Below, one piece after another: positions 1 through 11,900 of a DNA stretch of 64,000 nt. The notes beneath the pieces were generated by a model. The model saw only the letters and a program-made list of their open reading frames with translations. It did not search any database and was not told the origin of the DNA. The translations under genes were made by a program, and so were the position numbers. Source of the DNA: Acanthaster planci (taxonomy: Eukaryota > Echinodermata > Asteroidea > Valvatida > Acanthasteridae); the NCBI RefSeq assembly GCF_001949145.1, contig NW_019091478.1, forward strand, positions 54,341 to 118,340. The letters are read 5' to 3'. How positions within the stretch are numbered: position 1 is the stretch's first letter; each line of letters begins with the position of its first letter.

Positions 1-83
1 CCCTTTAAACCTCACTTTGATTCAAAACTGCTTGGCAGGATGGTATCAAGTCATGAAATGTTTTAAACATATACGTCTGACAG

Positions 84-167
84 GGCATGCTCTCTCAAGA
101 GCGGAGGGTGGACATGTGCAGCAGTTTAGGAGACCAGTCGCTCGTGGAAGACCACAAGAGACTGATG
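84..167 (+). CDS. possible internal exon of an unidentified + strand gene
   Basis: An 84-base open segment sits between a plausible acceptor (CAG at 81-83) and a strong donor (GTAAGT at 168-173). It reads as 28 codons in phase 0 with good codon usage. The peptide is short, charged and helix-prone, with cores such as QERRVDMCSS and VEDHKRLM. I do not recognise the family. A second acceptor at about 38-40 and another frame are also open, so the exact exon is uncertain. If real, it may join the open frame at 782-1252, which can also be entered in phase 0. Confidence 0.28.
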
Positions 168-781
168 GTAAGTGGGAAATTTCAGTATTTTTAAAGGAAT
201 GAAGCTTGTAGGTATCAGACTGTTCCATCTGTTGTCTTTTCAGTTGTGCAGTAGGTAAGAGTTCCATATACGGACATCACCTAATTTTGCCTTTTAGTGG
301 TTTACTTGCCACCAGAAACTGATAACATGTCCTTAAAAAAAGCCAAATTTAGCAGGGAAAATATTTAAGCATTCACTTACAAGAGACTTTCTTACCAATC
401 TTGTGGGGTTTGTGAAGACGGTGTCTAATGATGTTCGGGTGTGGAACTCTTTCCATGTAGTATTTGATCAAAGCTTGAAAGTTTAATCTCCTTGGAATGA
501 TTCCCAAGAAAGTCATTACTCTCTCCATTGTGGGAAAAGTTTCCCATGCGCGGCATGACACTTTAGGCTAACAGAATAATAAATTGTCCTCTTAAAATAG
601 AACAGTTGTGAGTTCATTATTGCATTAGTTTTGTCAATGCCCGTTTCTTTGGGGACTGTTCACTTCATCCCTACATTCCATAGGGTATTCATTCATGTAC
701 TCTCATGCCTCAAGTTTTAACCTGGCTCTCGTAACACCAGCTTTTCCGCACCTTCTTCAGTAGTTCCCATGTTACCCAGGT

Positions 782-1252
782 TTGCATCATTGCCAAATCT
801 GTATGACTAGGGATTTACACATGAATATTTCGCCCTTATTTGTTTTGTTACAATTAATACCACTTCCCACTTGCTGTTTTGTATGTGAAGCAGTTTGTGT
901 TCAGATTCAGCGCATCAGCCCTAGTTTCGTGGGGAGCCTGTTGAAGCGGGGCATCGCCTGGCATGTCACAGCATGGCCCGTGAGAATGTACAACAAGGAA
1001 ATACAAGCTGGACACGGCAATTTTTTTTTCCACTGTTTAATGGAAGACGGAAGTGATGTACAAATCTACACATCTTTCTTTCTGTGCTCCACGGAGAGAT
1101 GCAACGATGCATTCAGTGCTGTAAGGGGAAGTAACATAACCAATCCAGTTCAGTTAAGTTGCCTAAGAATTAAAAGAGAGAAAAGGAAGTATACAGGCAA
1201 GGGAAAAAGCAACTTTAGATTGATTTTTAATGATGATTCTCATATTAATTAA
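782..1252 (+). CDS. open frame of 156 codons, possible terminal exon of a + strand gene
   Basis: This is an unusually long stop-free stretch for AT-rich DNA. The 5' part, about 895-1020, is GC-richer and looks most like coding sequence. Acceptor-like sites (CAG) at 894-896 and 910-912 would give a terminal exon starting there rather than at 782. The frame stops at 1250-1252, and an AATAAA lies about 155 bases downstream at 1407-1412. Near the end the peptide contains LCSTERCND, which resembles the C-x(4)-C-N close of Ly6/uPAR three-finger domains, but the other cysteines of that fold are not evident. Function unknown. The tail after codon 120 is low quality and could be non-coding. Confidence 0.3.
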   Translation: MHHCQICMTRDLHMNISPLFVLLQLIPLPTCCFVCEAVCVQIQRISPSFVGSLLKRGIAWHVTAWPVRMYNKEIQAGHGNFFFHCLMEDGSDVQIYTSFFLCSTERCNDAFSAVRGSNITNPVQLSCLRIKREKRKYTGKGKSNFRLIFNDDSHIN

Positions 1253-1406
1253 CCCTCCTTTTCACTTGCTTACAACTGAACTCATCATTTGAGTTATTTC
1301 ATTTGTTATTCATATCAAGCGTAACTAAAAACAATGATTGTATAATTATCAGAAGAGATTTTTTGACATTGTCCTCTTGAACTTCGGACCAGTTCCTTGA
1401 CATTCT

Positions 1407-1412
1407 AATAAA
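1407..1412 (+). other. AATAAA poly(A) signal candidate
   Basis: A canonical hexamer lies downstream of the stop at 1252. It is only meaningful if the 782-1252 frame is a real terminal exon. Confidence 0.25.
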
Positions 1413-1635
1413 CAGCGTGGGAACTCACACACACTAGCCAATGAAAAGACCATGGCACTACCCTGCTTGTACATGTACATGTTTAAGACCTGTCACATTC
1501 ACGTTTTGCCATTCATACCATGAGTGGTACCCACTTGCCACAGTTTGAAGCACTTCTAAATTTGGACCAGACTTGAGGTTGGCAGTTTGAAGAACCTGAA
1601 CATTTGATATGGTGATCTAAATGAATTATAATTTG

Positions 1636-1662
1636 CTTGGATCATCCAGCTGATGATCCAAG
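1636..1662. repeat. perfect hairpin, 11-bp stem and 5-base loop
   Basis: CTTGGATCATC at 1636-1646 is followed by the loop CAGCT and then by the exact reverse complement at 1652-1662. It stands alone in AT-rich intergenic sequence. No gene association is visible. Confidence 0.7.
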
Positions 1663-2464
1663 AAAACTTTTATCCTGTATCCCGAGTCCATGCAGCAGCA
1701 GCCAGGAAATTATTCATCTCGCTTAGTGTTAACGTGGCTTACTTTTTGTTTCAGGTGTGTTGTGAATTATCTTGCCCCCTTTATTGTCTATTACCAGTCC
1801 CCTCTTCACCATTTTTATCATAATTAGTTTTAAAAATTGATACAGCAGACCGGTTGGATGAGATTTTCTTTTTCAACTTTTTATCTTTGATAATATCAAT
1901 GTATTCATTGGAAAATTAACAATTTTGTTGTTAAATGCAGAAGATATGCCATCTGGTAACTATTTGGACAGTACTCGTAATTTTGTATGTGAAGTACCAA
2001 ATTCCCCATAAGGTGCTTGAAAAACATTTTCCAATTATAAAATCAGTTTGTACCTTATTTTTGTAATTCTAAGCTGTGTATTGCTTTGGGGTGAACTTAA
2101 AAGGTATCATAATAACTTGTCCATAGACGAGTGGTTATGTTATCTTGACTGACCAAGAGCTACTCGCATGGCATTCGCTGTCTTTGCTATGTCACATTCA
2201 ATGGTAAAAATGAAATACCCAAAGCAACCACAGAATATGCACGACCACCTTAAGCGTGGAAATGCATACTGGTGTGTGTGCTACGTACACTCTGAAGTGC
2301 TAGTGCAGTCCTACAAAGCCAGGTTTAAAGATTTCATGAAGAGATAGTTGTGTTGGATGTATTGAGATCAAGGTATTCAGTTATTGCATAAATCAAATTT
2401 AATCTGTGGGAGAGGTGTAAATTGATGTACACATCCATAGACCACATAGTCTGGTGGTGAAGAA

Positions 2465-2532
2465 AAACTAGCCTCCTTTGGTGATTCATGGAGTATGTTC
2501 ATACTCCATGAATCATCGAAGGAGGCTAGTTT
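2465..2532. repeat. near-perfect fold-back repeat, two 33-base arms
   Basis: The left arm 2465-2497 and right arm 2500-2532 are reverse complements with two mismatches and a 2-base spacer. A third, direct partial copy of the right arm (core TACTCCATGAATCA) follows at about 2574-2600. The whole 2465-2600 block therefore looks like a small amplified palindrome or the relic of a fold-back element. The surroundings, 1413-5200, otherwise hold no gene that I can support. Confidence 0.85.
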
Positions 2533-5206
2533 GCTATTGGATCAAAGAAGGCTAGTTGAGGCAACTACATTTGTACTCCATGAATCACCTCAGGAGGCCC
2601 GTTCTACTCCTACAGTGCTTTACCCTAAAAGAGTCTCATCAGTTTGGATCATCTCACAGCCAGGGATTCCCACTTCCTCCCAATGCAGAAGTATGTTGCT
2701 AAAAGGAACAATCTTGTGTTGAATATTTACAACTCTGACCAAGAGTGTCACAAGTCAAACTCATGGGAGTATTGCTGTGTGACCGTTTCATGTTGGTTTG
2801 TTTAGTTACTGTTACATGATTTTACACTTGCGTTATAGTCCTTGCCATTTACATGCATATTATGTATAATCTGGAAAGCCTTGCATTTGAGGACCAAAAT
2901 TTGAGTAGACCAAACAAGTTTATTTAGACATCACATTTTATTTTCAGAATCTGATGAAGACATCAGAACTTATGTGTAGTTTGAATAAGCAGGAAGCGAT
3001 TATAGAAATCATTGTACATCGCACAAACACTGTTGTTTCTTGAGCTCAAATATATATTTTCCTCCTCTGTGCTTTTGAGAATAAATACCAGAAATCTTTT
3101 ATGAAGCCTTTGAGAAATAGAGTTTTGTTACTCCGTCATAACAATTCCAATATGGCTCCTCTTACATAGATGTAACAGTGCAGGCATTTCATAAGCAGTA
3201 CCACCGCGCTTGCGTTTCCCCATCCTCTGCTGGCAGCTTTGATAAACATTTCAGGATAAACTACTCAATGTCACATCTTTTTAACAAGCTTTTCATTCGC
3301 CCAACAAACGTGTGATGATAGAGCAATTTGAGCCTTAGTTTATGCTTACGAACCGAATGGTATATCTAAACTATTAGATACAAAAGCCCATTTGGTTTCC
3401 AAATGATAGATATAAAAGAAAGTCACCAGTGTTGTAGTCGAGACCACTTGAGACCTTCACAAGCCTACACAAGACCTCCAGTCTGAATTCAAGTCGCAAG
3501 CTATTCCAATGAACTGCAGCAAAAGCATTCCTTTGTCACTGTTCAACCTGTTACATGCCACTGGTCTTGTGCATGGTCTTGTGTCTGGTCTCATGATGGA
3601 CTCGACTAAAACACTGCAAGTTACCAATGAAGCTTCCCTCTTGGCAGAAAGTGCTCGGAATGCAAAAATCTCACAAGGACACATGAAATCGACTCTCCAC
3701 CAGGAGACTAGGTTGAATAACTACAATGACAACGGACCATATTCCTCATGCTTCTTTTACTTTTTGCCCCATATGATCAGAATTTCTTTCTTACACAACT
3801 ATAAGTGAAGCACACACTACATGTAATGTTTCCATGAAACATAACAACATATACAAAACCCTTGCACATTTCTAGTGAATTTGACCCAGTGGAAGAATGG
3901 AAACTTCAGAAGGTCAGATGAATTCATTCTTCAACTTTTTTCCCAAACAGTTTTGAACTGGAAGTATAAAACTTTGATCCTGTGCACTTATAGAAAATAC
4001 CCCAAATACTATGCCTGCAAAAACTTTTTCCTAACCACCAACAACAAAAAAATTGATATTATTCTACCCTGTTTCTCCCAGCAACATTAAATCTCAAGAA
4101 ATCTAGAGGCCACTCTTGGAATGTTGACGCAATATCCAACACTTCAATTGACTTAAGATTCACAATCCTTTGAGGAAAGAAGTCATCAGTGAATTCAAAC
4201 ATTTTTGCCTTCAGCTTGAACAAGAAGATACCCAGGCAATATTCATGTTATTGACAAGATAACGTAAGCACTCGCAAATTTACTTTCAATATATCAACAT
4301 CAGCATATATTTACCTGCGTCTTTCTTGCACACAAAGGTCCACATATTGGCAAGAGCAAGGAATAAAACATTAAAGGATTTTTAATAACTTGCGTAATTA
4401 CTGACCGATATTAGGTGCTGGGCACTTTAAAAAGCAAGGATGCCCTATGCTGACATAAAACATTCAATTAATTATGACCGGACACTGGCTTTTGTTCGTC
4501 GTTGGACTAGTCCACTTAAAAATTTTATATTCTGGCTCTTGACCAAATTTGGAACCAACATGCAAAGCTTGGTTGCATCATTGGCCATCACCAGCCACGT
4601 GTGTCAAGTGTACATCAGCGGGGCCCACAGACGCAAGGTGCAAATCAAGAACTTACCACTACCTGCTGATGGGCCTTGGCTCAAATCACTCTCGTTCTGT
4701 AAGCTTAAACGACTTACTAAAACAGTTTTTCTTAATGTTTTGTTATATTCACCGATCTCTATACACTGGCTGGATAGTACATGCCCTGCTGCTGTGCACA
4801 AGTAAATGAGGGCCCCGTGACTCTATCTTTTAGCCTCCACAAATGGCTGCTAGCTAGCACCAGTACAATCCGGTGAAGCACAGAATGCCAAGCATAATTA
4901 TAAGTTTCAAATTTTGTGAGTGGCCTTAAGTGTTAATGTATTCGTGGGTTAAAGATATAAGACATGCTTACTTTTATACACATGGCATAAGTACAAAGCT
5001 GGCCTGAGTATCAAGTTCTCGAGTCTCTCGGTCAGTCCTCGTCAACTTTGGGGCCTTGAAAGATGGCACCTCAATGACAACAAGCCCTCGATCTGTCAAT
5101 GCACTATCCAGTCAGAATACAGATATCATGCAGTGCTGGCATGTTAATTCACTTACACGCAAACAAGTATTATACAAATATAGCATGGTTTCAGGGGGAC
5201 AAGTGG

Positions 5207-5304
5207 GAATTACTGGTCCTGAGGTGTAGGTCAGCTTTGACTACCTCTCAACGTGAAGCGAAAGGAGGTAGTTTAGCTGACCTACACCAAAGGACCAGTA
5301 ATTC
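5207..5304. repeat. fold-back element with ~40-base arms
   Basis: The left arm 5207-5247 and right arm 5265-5304 are reverse complements with a few mismatches; TGTAGGTCAGCT pairs with AGCTGACCTACA. A loop of about 17 bases separates them. Size and form fit a short MITE-like hairpin. It lies just beyond the 3' end of the SDR gene. Confidence 0.8.
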
Positions 5305-5807
5305 TCATGACTTCCCAGAAATAAATCATGCCTTCTGTTTTACTACACCACATAAAATTCATTCATGAGCAAATTGACTCAATAAAAAATTCAAGGTCAA
5401 CATACAATTTGTTTCTGAGCAGCCAAGTCCCACGTGTCTGGCAAGAACTACGACAGACTGGTTCCGTTAAGATTACATGCCAAAGATTAGATGGCTACAA
5501 GGCGGGTGCCAGAGGGACTTCTTGGTGCTACCAGAAAACACTACCGCACGGCAGCGAGTGGGATGCTCACCAGGGTTATGTCACCTGGGAGAATATCCTT
5601 TCTACTTCCCAGACAAGCGGATAAATTGGCGAATGACACACTCCAATTAGTCGTGAATATTTATGAGGTGTAGTAAAAAAGCTACTGTCTCACTCTCATG
5701 AACAGCTAAAATGGCAGCTTTGAATATCTGCATACTAACAAATAATGTCTTTTACAAAGTCAACTGACTAAAATTTCCACCACAAGAAGACTGTTCTTGC
5801 AAGAACA

Positions 5808-5813
5808 TTTATT
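5808..5813 (-). other. poly(A) signal of the SDR gene
   Basis: The minus strand reads AATAAA about 137 bases past the SDR stop codon (5950-5952). This predicts a short 3' UTR ending near 5785-5795. No competing hexamer lies between the stop and this site. Confidence 0.7.
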
Positions 5814-5949
5814 ATGTACACAAAAATGCATCCGCCAACATTGCAAGTTTTTAAAATACATTTACTTGGATTACGTGGAGAGGCCATAGCACATTGGAAT
5901 TACTGTTGATTTTCACTTTTCTGCTGCTACATATTTGTCACTGTGGATA

Positions 5950-8900
5950 TTACCTTGGAGACGGAGTGAGAGATTTCGGAAACAAGCCTGTGCTGACGTA
6001 GTCAGTTAACATCTGTTGAAGAAAAAAAAACTAGACAACACGGAACTAATGTAACAGATGTCTGACCCTTTCAATTTTCCCAGCGATCAGTGGCATATCG
6101 AGGGTACAATTTCAGGGGGGCACCTGGGGGTGCAAATGTTTTCAAGGGGGAACCGACACCAAATGGACTGCAGCCTACGTATGAACTCCGGGATGGACCA
6201 TGAGAGGGCCCAATTCTCCTAGCAACAGAGGCTCCTTTTGTTGGAACTGCACTTGGCGGGTTCACAAACGTCTATGAAATGCACACTTTACGGTCACGTC
6301 GTTACAAGCAAAAGGAGCACTCTCCACCGGCATGGCTTTTTCAACCAGTGAGGGGGTGCTACTGCTCAGGGCAGATAGGCTTTGTTCATTTCAAGATTTC
6401 AAATGGGGCACAAGAGGTAGGTGCTAAGGTATGGAGCAGAGAGGTGCAAGGCTCATGGGGGGGTTGACTTAAAAGTACCTTGAAGATCAATCACATTGCT
6501 TCGATACAAAATACTTTACAAGGAATTGGTCATTGTAACCCATATCATGACTAACCTGGCAGCTTCTCTTCACATTAAAAACAAAATCATCATTTGGGGA
6601 GTTCAGTTCCACCGTGAGAATGCTCAGAGTATAAAACATGCATTGATGAAGGTGGCAGACAAATCTAGGGATTTGAGGATGTCACAAAACAGCTCTTGTT
6701 CTCCGAGAATTTTTTGACCTTGCGGCCATAATAGGGGTTTTATAACACAAGAACAGAGGGAAAAAAACAGGTCAAGTAAGTTAGATGTCATTCTCGGCAA
6801 ATGACAACGGCCATTTGCCTGAAATTCATCAGGACCCCACTCCGGTTCAAATTGGGACGGTTCAACTAAATCATACGATCCAGTGTTGATCAACATTATT
6901 GATGGGAAAGCAATTCCAAGTCACTCTCAGTGTCCGACCTCTTTTAATTCACAGTTAAGTACGAGCAAGCACAGCGGTCATGCACGCGGGCTCGTTTGCC
7001 CCGAAATAATGAAATAATCGTATCATTGCAGAGCCATGGTGTGACGTCATCAAAACAAGCTTTTCTTGGATGCTGCAAATGACTTTTGTTTTCAGTTTCA
7101 GTTTTCAAGAAGACTTCAACTCGTGCTTTTGACGTCAGTAGCAATCGTTAATTTTTACCTACCTGTTTGAAATATGCTACATGTAAATTTCACAAAAATT
7201 GAAACTGTGAATTACCAATGTGATTGATCTTTAAGTACAAAAATTTGCCTCAGGGACTCAAACTTCACAATGCCCAGTAAGTAGCTACAAGCAGCGCAAG
7301 CATATCTTTGGAACCTGCCAGCAATGACCATTGGGAACAGTGCCATATTAGGAAGGTATCAGTACTCTATTCAGTGGAACATGAATGGAGAAACTTTCAA
7401 ATTCGGAATAGTAGAAACAATTAACCAAAACAAGATATAGTGTGCCCTTTATTTTGACCACAGCAAGGCTACTACTCACGGATAGTGATCACTGGAATGC
7501 ATGTCCATGCCACCTTCCCCCACCCCCAAAGTAAGCTCAGTTTTTGGTATCAGCCACTTCTGCCTTACTTAGCCATGGCTGGCCGAAAACATGAATGCTT
7601 TTGGGAGCTACCGACTAGCCCATTAAGTCAATTGCCACAGATGCATAGACCGCTGTAGCCAAGAAATCCATTCATGACCAAACCCCACAGGCACAGACAT
7701 CACTAGCACACACCTGCCAACTAATTTCCCAAACCCAGGTTGTTAGGTCAAGCACCCCACCCCCTTCTCTCTTACCTCCCTCAGAGAATCCTCGGTCAGT
7801 GTCGGCTTGGTCAGCTGGAAGCCAGTCGACTCCAGCTTCTGCCCGTCCATGTGTAAATGCTTGTTGTACAACAGTTCCTGATCACAACAGAAAATTGGAC
7901 AAAGATTTGAGATTGACAAGTTTCTTTTTTACCATCTTTTTAATGAAGGCAGCCCATCCAATCAAAGCTGACCATTTCAGGCCTTCACAGTGAAGAAGTG
8001 TTCAGATTTAGATGTGGGAGGAAAACCCCGGATTAAGTTCTCGGGGAAAACCAACAGAATCAGGTAACCTTGGCGGGATTTGAGCCTGGGCTGCAGAGGT
8101 GGAAGGCAAGGGCAGCGCTTACGTATCAACCTGACTCCCCTCCTGACACAGGGGATTGAGTGGGAGGTAGGGCTGAGTCAAGTCAAATAATTCACATTTT
8201 GAATATTCGACCTTCAATTCAGTCGAATATCCAAATATTTGGTCGTACAGACCGGCAGATTGTTGAGGAACAAACCATATACAAAAATCAGTTGCACACA
8301 ATTGTACATTATCATCACTATAATAGCTCCTCACGTCTACAAGTATCTCTGGCCACAATTCAACAAAATTTGTGAGAGGAAAAATACTTCTTTCCTGTTA
8401 AAAATATATACTCCTTTTAAACTTTTTAACAAATAAGGTACTTTTAAAATCGTTGACAGGTTTTGGTCACTTTTCATTTGAATCTACTTGGAACAAGCCT
8501 CCATAGTGCAATTTTTCTCATTTAAAATAAAAGAAAATTCTCCCTTCCTTTTCATGAATTTTGCATTTGAATATTCAAATTCGAAAAATAACATTCGTAT
8601 ATGCGATAATCGATCGAATATTCTGTTATTCGGCACAGCCTTAATGGGAGGGGGGGTTGTAGCAGTGGCATGTCCAGGTTTCACGCCTCTGGCAAGATGG
8701 AACTTCCTATTAAATGGCAGTTCAATCGTCTGCAAAAGCATCCTCACCCATTAACCCCCCCAGCCATATACCACTAGGTTGGAAGGAAGAAGTTCTTTTC
8801 TAAGTCTATTCCTCAAAACCTTCTTAATGCTTTCACAACAAGTGAACAAATTATTATAAAGTGGTCATTTGTAAATAATCTGTGCACCGCTATCTGCACG

Positions 8901-11900
8901 TGGACATGCTTTTGAAAGTTGCAAGGGAATTCAGGCAAGGAGCCATGTAATACTAGTAAGACAATTCAAATTAATGGTATATTTTGGCTTGTCCTGCAGG
9001 TCTCATAGGACAAACACCTCAGCAGATGGGGGAGGGCATACCCTTGTTGATCAAATGTCTTAAATTCAATCCACATTAACATAAAAGAAATACACTGCTT
9101 CTAACTGCATACTGATGGGAGTGACGTACGATGTCTGAACGTTTGAGAGCGGGGCATTCTAACACGTTATCCAGGATCAAAACTTTTACAGCTTTAATAT
9201 GATCAACATCGTCACCTTTCTGAGAAAAACTTCAAAATGCACATACATGTAGTATCACTGCATTTTTGCTGGCAAAAAACTAAAATCATGTTATTTTCAA
9301 ACATTTGTTGGTACAGATGTTTAAGGCATGAAAATTCATTCACTTATTAGTTGTGAAGTTACACATACATTGTACATGAGGCTTCGGGGATGGCAGAATA
9401 ATGAGCACAGCTCACCTGGTGAAGATACGGACTTAGCGGTGTGTACTGCAGGCCATCTTGATTACAGGCCTCGGTCCACGGCGTGAAATGCTTGTCGTTG
9501 GAATCGTCCACAATCTCAGCCATGTTCAGCTGTAGGTACATCATTCAAAATATTCAACTCAAAGTTGCAAAGCAATAAAGGAAGGAACAGTGATCTCCCA
9601 TTTGAACTAGGCGAGTAAAATCAATAGTGACGAGCTGTGCATGTATAAAGCACCACCAAAAACGAACGTGAAATTCACTGTAGGATCCCAATACTGCATA
9701 AAATGCAGATGGACACAGATGGCAGAAAGACTTATCCAAACACTGATCCAATCAACAAAATTGAGGACTGAGACCACACAATAACATACCCGTGCAAAAT
9801 TGGAGATGACAGTGCCAAAGTAGTCGTGCTTGATGTCAAATATTCTGCACACCAGCTCGGTGATAGACCCTTGCGCTGAAATAAATAGAAATGTCGTCTT
9901 GAGATACATGATGAGGTGAATTCTATGCAGCTGATTGGTTGAAAAATATGTTTGGAAAACTCAAAACTTTCTATTGATCAACGCAATGTTTATAAGTCAC
10001 ACCAAATATGGTAACATTAACGCTGCATTCTGTTGACCTAAACAAATTTTCTTCCCCATGTGCACTGCAATAGCTTTAAGTACCAAAATACACTCTCCTG
10101 CGGACAGTTTTTAAAACTACATATGACGTCTGGCAGAACAGAATTCGTATGGGTCAAGTAATGCAGGCAGTAGGGTCAGGAGCCAGGCTATTTCTTATGG
10201 GTATAACAGTGCATAGAGTGAGAGGGAGACGCACACATGTAATGTCTGGTAACACAGGGTTTGAGTAACTTCTGTAGAATGCTCATTTGGCTTAATGTGT
10301 CATGGCGTGTGGAATTATGACGCTTCCCCGTTATTTTTGTTCAGTGACCTCAGCAACTCACTCGTGTCCGATTTGTCAACAATGTTGTAGACGTGGCCTT
10401 GCTCCCCGTGCTGTACGAGATGCCAAATCGCTGAACACACGTCGTTCACGTGAACCGTGTTCATCTTCAGTTCTGGTGTCCACAGCAACTAGTATCATAC
10501 AAAACCGTGAAATAAGTGGGCTAATTACACAACTTGAGGTAAAAAGAAATAATTTTCATGCCCGAAACCTTAAACATCTGCTTACTGGTGCTTTGCCACA
10601 TCTCAACCCTAAAAGAGCTGGGCAGATCCACCCTCTCAACATTTTCTCCAATATTGTTGCAGTGAATTTTTTCCAATGACAAAGTAATATTTTTAAGTAA
10701 CATCTTCCAGTCATTTTGAGACCAGTTTTGTGAAAATCAAGCATGTCATTCTCATGCAAGGTGCATTTTTCCAAGACAGGTCAGCAAAAAGTCCATCCTT
10801 TTTCCACTGCTTGCTCAATGCACACAGGACGACACGTTTGAGGTCATGAACTTCAAATGATCAAAAAAATCAAAACCGTATCTCATATTGAATTGACACC
10901 TCACATATGTTCTAATGAGTGAGCATCCTTACTTGCATTCCAAGTTTCAAAATGATTGGCCGGGTACATGTATGTGCTAGCTGAGTTGGAGGGAGGAGGG
11001 GTTGAAATTCCCCCTTTGGCTGTGAGATGGTCCAAATTAACCCAGCTCTTTGAATGTTAACACCACATTTCTAAAATCTTTGTGTAAAATTGCGGCCAGG
11101 TTAAGAAAAAGCGCCGATTCACAGACACAGGTGAGAAACACTGTTCACAGAATGCTGTGCCTCATTGGACTGACACACGGCAGGCATTTAAAACATAAAT
11201 GTACATTACTGTATGCCAAGTTTCAATCAAATCTGTCAATGCTAATTCCACATCAAGAGACGCGGAAAAGCAGTACATCCCCCAAACCTCTGGTTCATTT
11301 TAGGGCAGAAGTTTAAGGTTTAAAAAAAATCACACTGTCTGCAAATTTCATATGTTCAATTACAAATGGCAAGGTGAGCAAATTTTCATTTATCACTGTA
11401 GTTGCAAGACGGTGTCAGCCCCACTGAGCCTCAGGGATCTAACAAGGCCTAAAGAGTGTTGTTTACCTTCATTTTCTCTTGAAGGTGTCGGTAGACAGCT
11501 GCAACAATCAACCTGGGCACTGGAGGGAGAACGGGGAATAAAATCAACATCAGTCTAAGACATCAATTCAGATAGATGAATCATACACGTGATCTATGAG
11601 GATCAAAGAGAAGACAAGTGGGAGAAATAGCACTGGTGGTGGCCATCTCTTTGGGTATACAAGTAAAGTAAGTTGAAGGAGTGAATTGGTCAGTTAGACT
11701 AGAGAACTCAAAAGTTACAATGTGTCAAACATCAAACCATGCCAAGGTATCAAATGATGTTGAAGTTTATGTACACGTACTAGGTGCACAAAGCTGGCCA
11801 ATTTACAAACTGCCTTAAAATGAAACAGTACTCACTGAGTCCAGAGCGATCGCCGATTCCATAAACAGTGGCTGGTCTGAGCACGACGTACTTAAGTCTG

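Noticed and set aside
373-561. Minus-strand 62-codon frame ending at a donor-like GTAAGAAAG (peptide with YYMERVPHPNIIRH)
   Set aside because: No acceptor in phase, no partner exon and no recognised family; could be chance or a transposon remnant.
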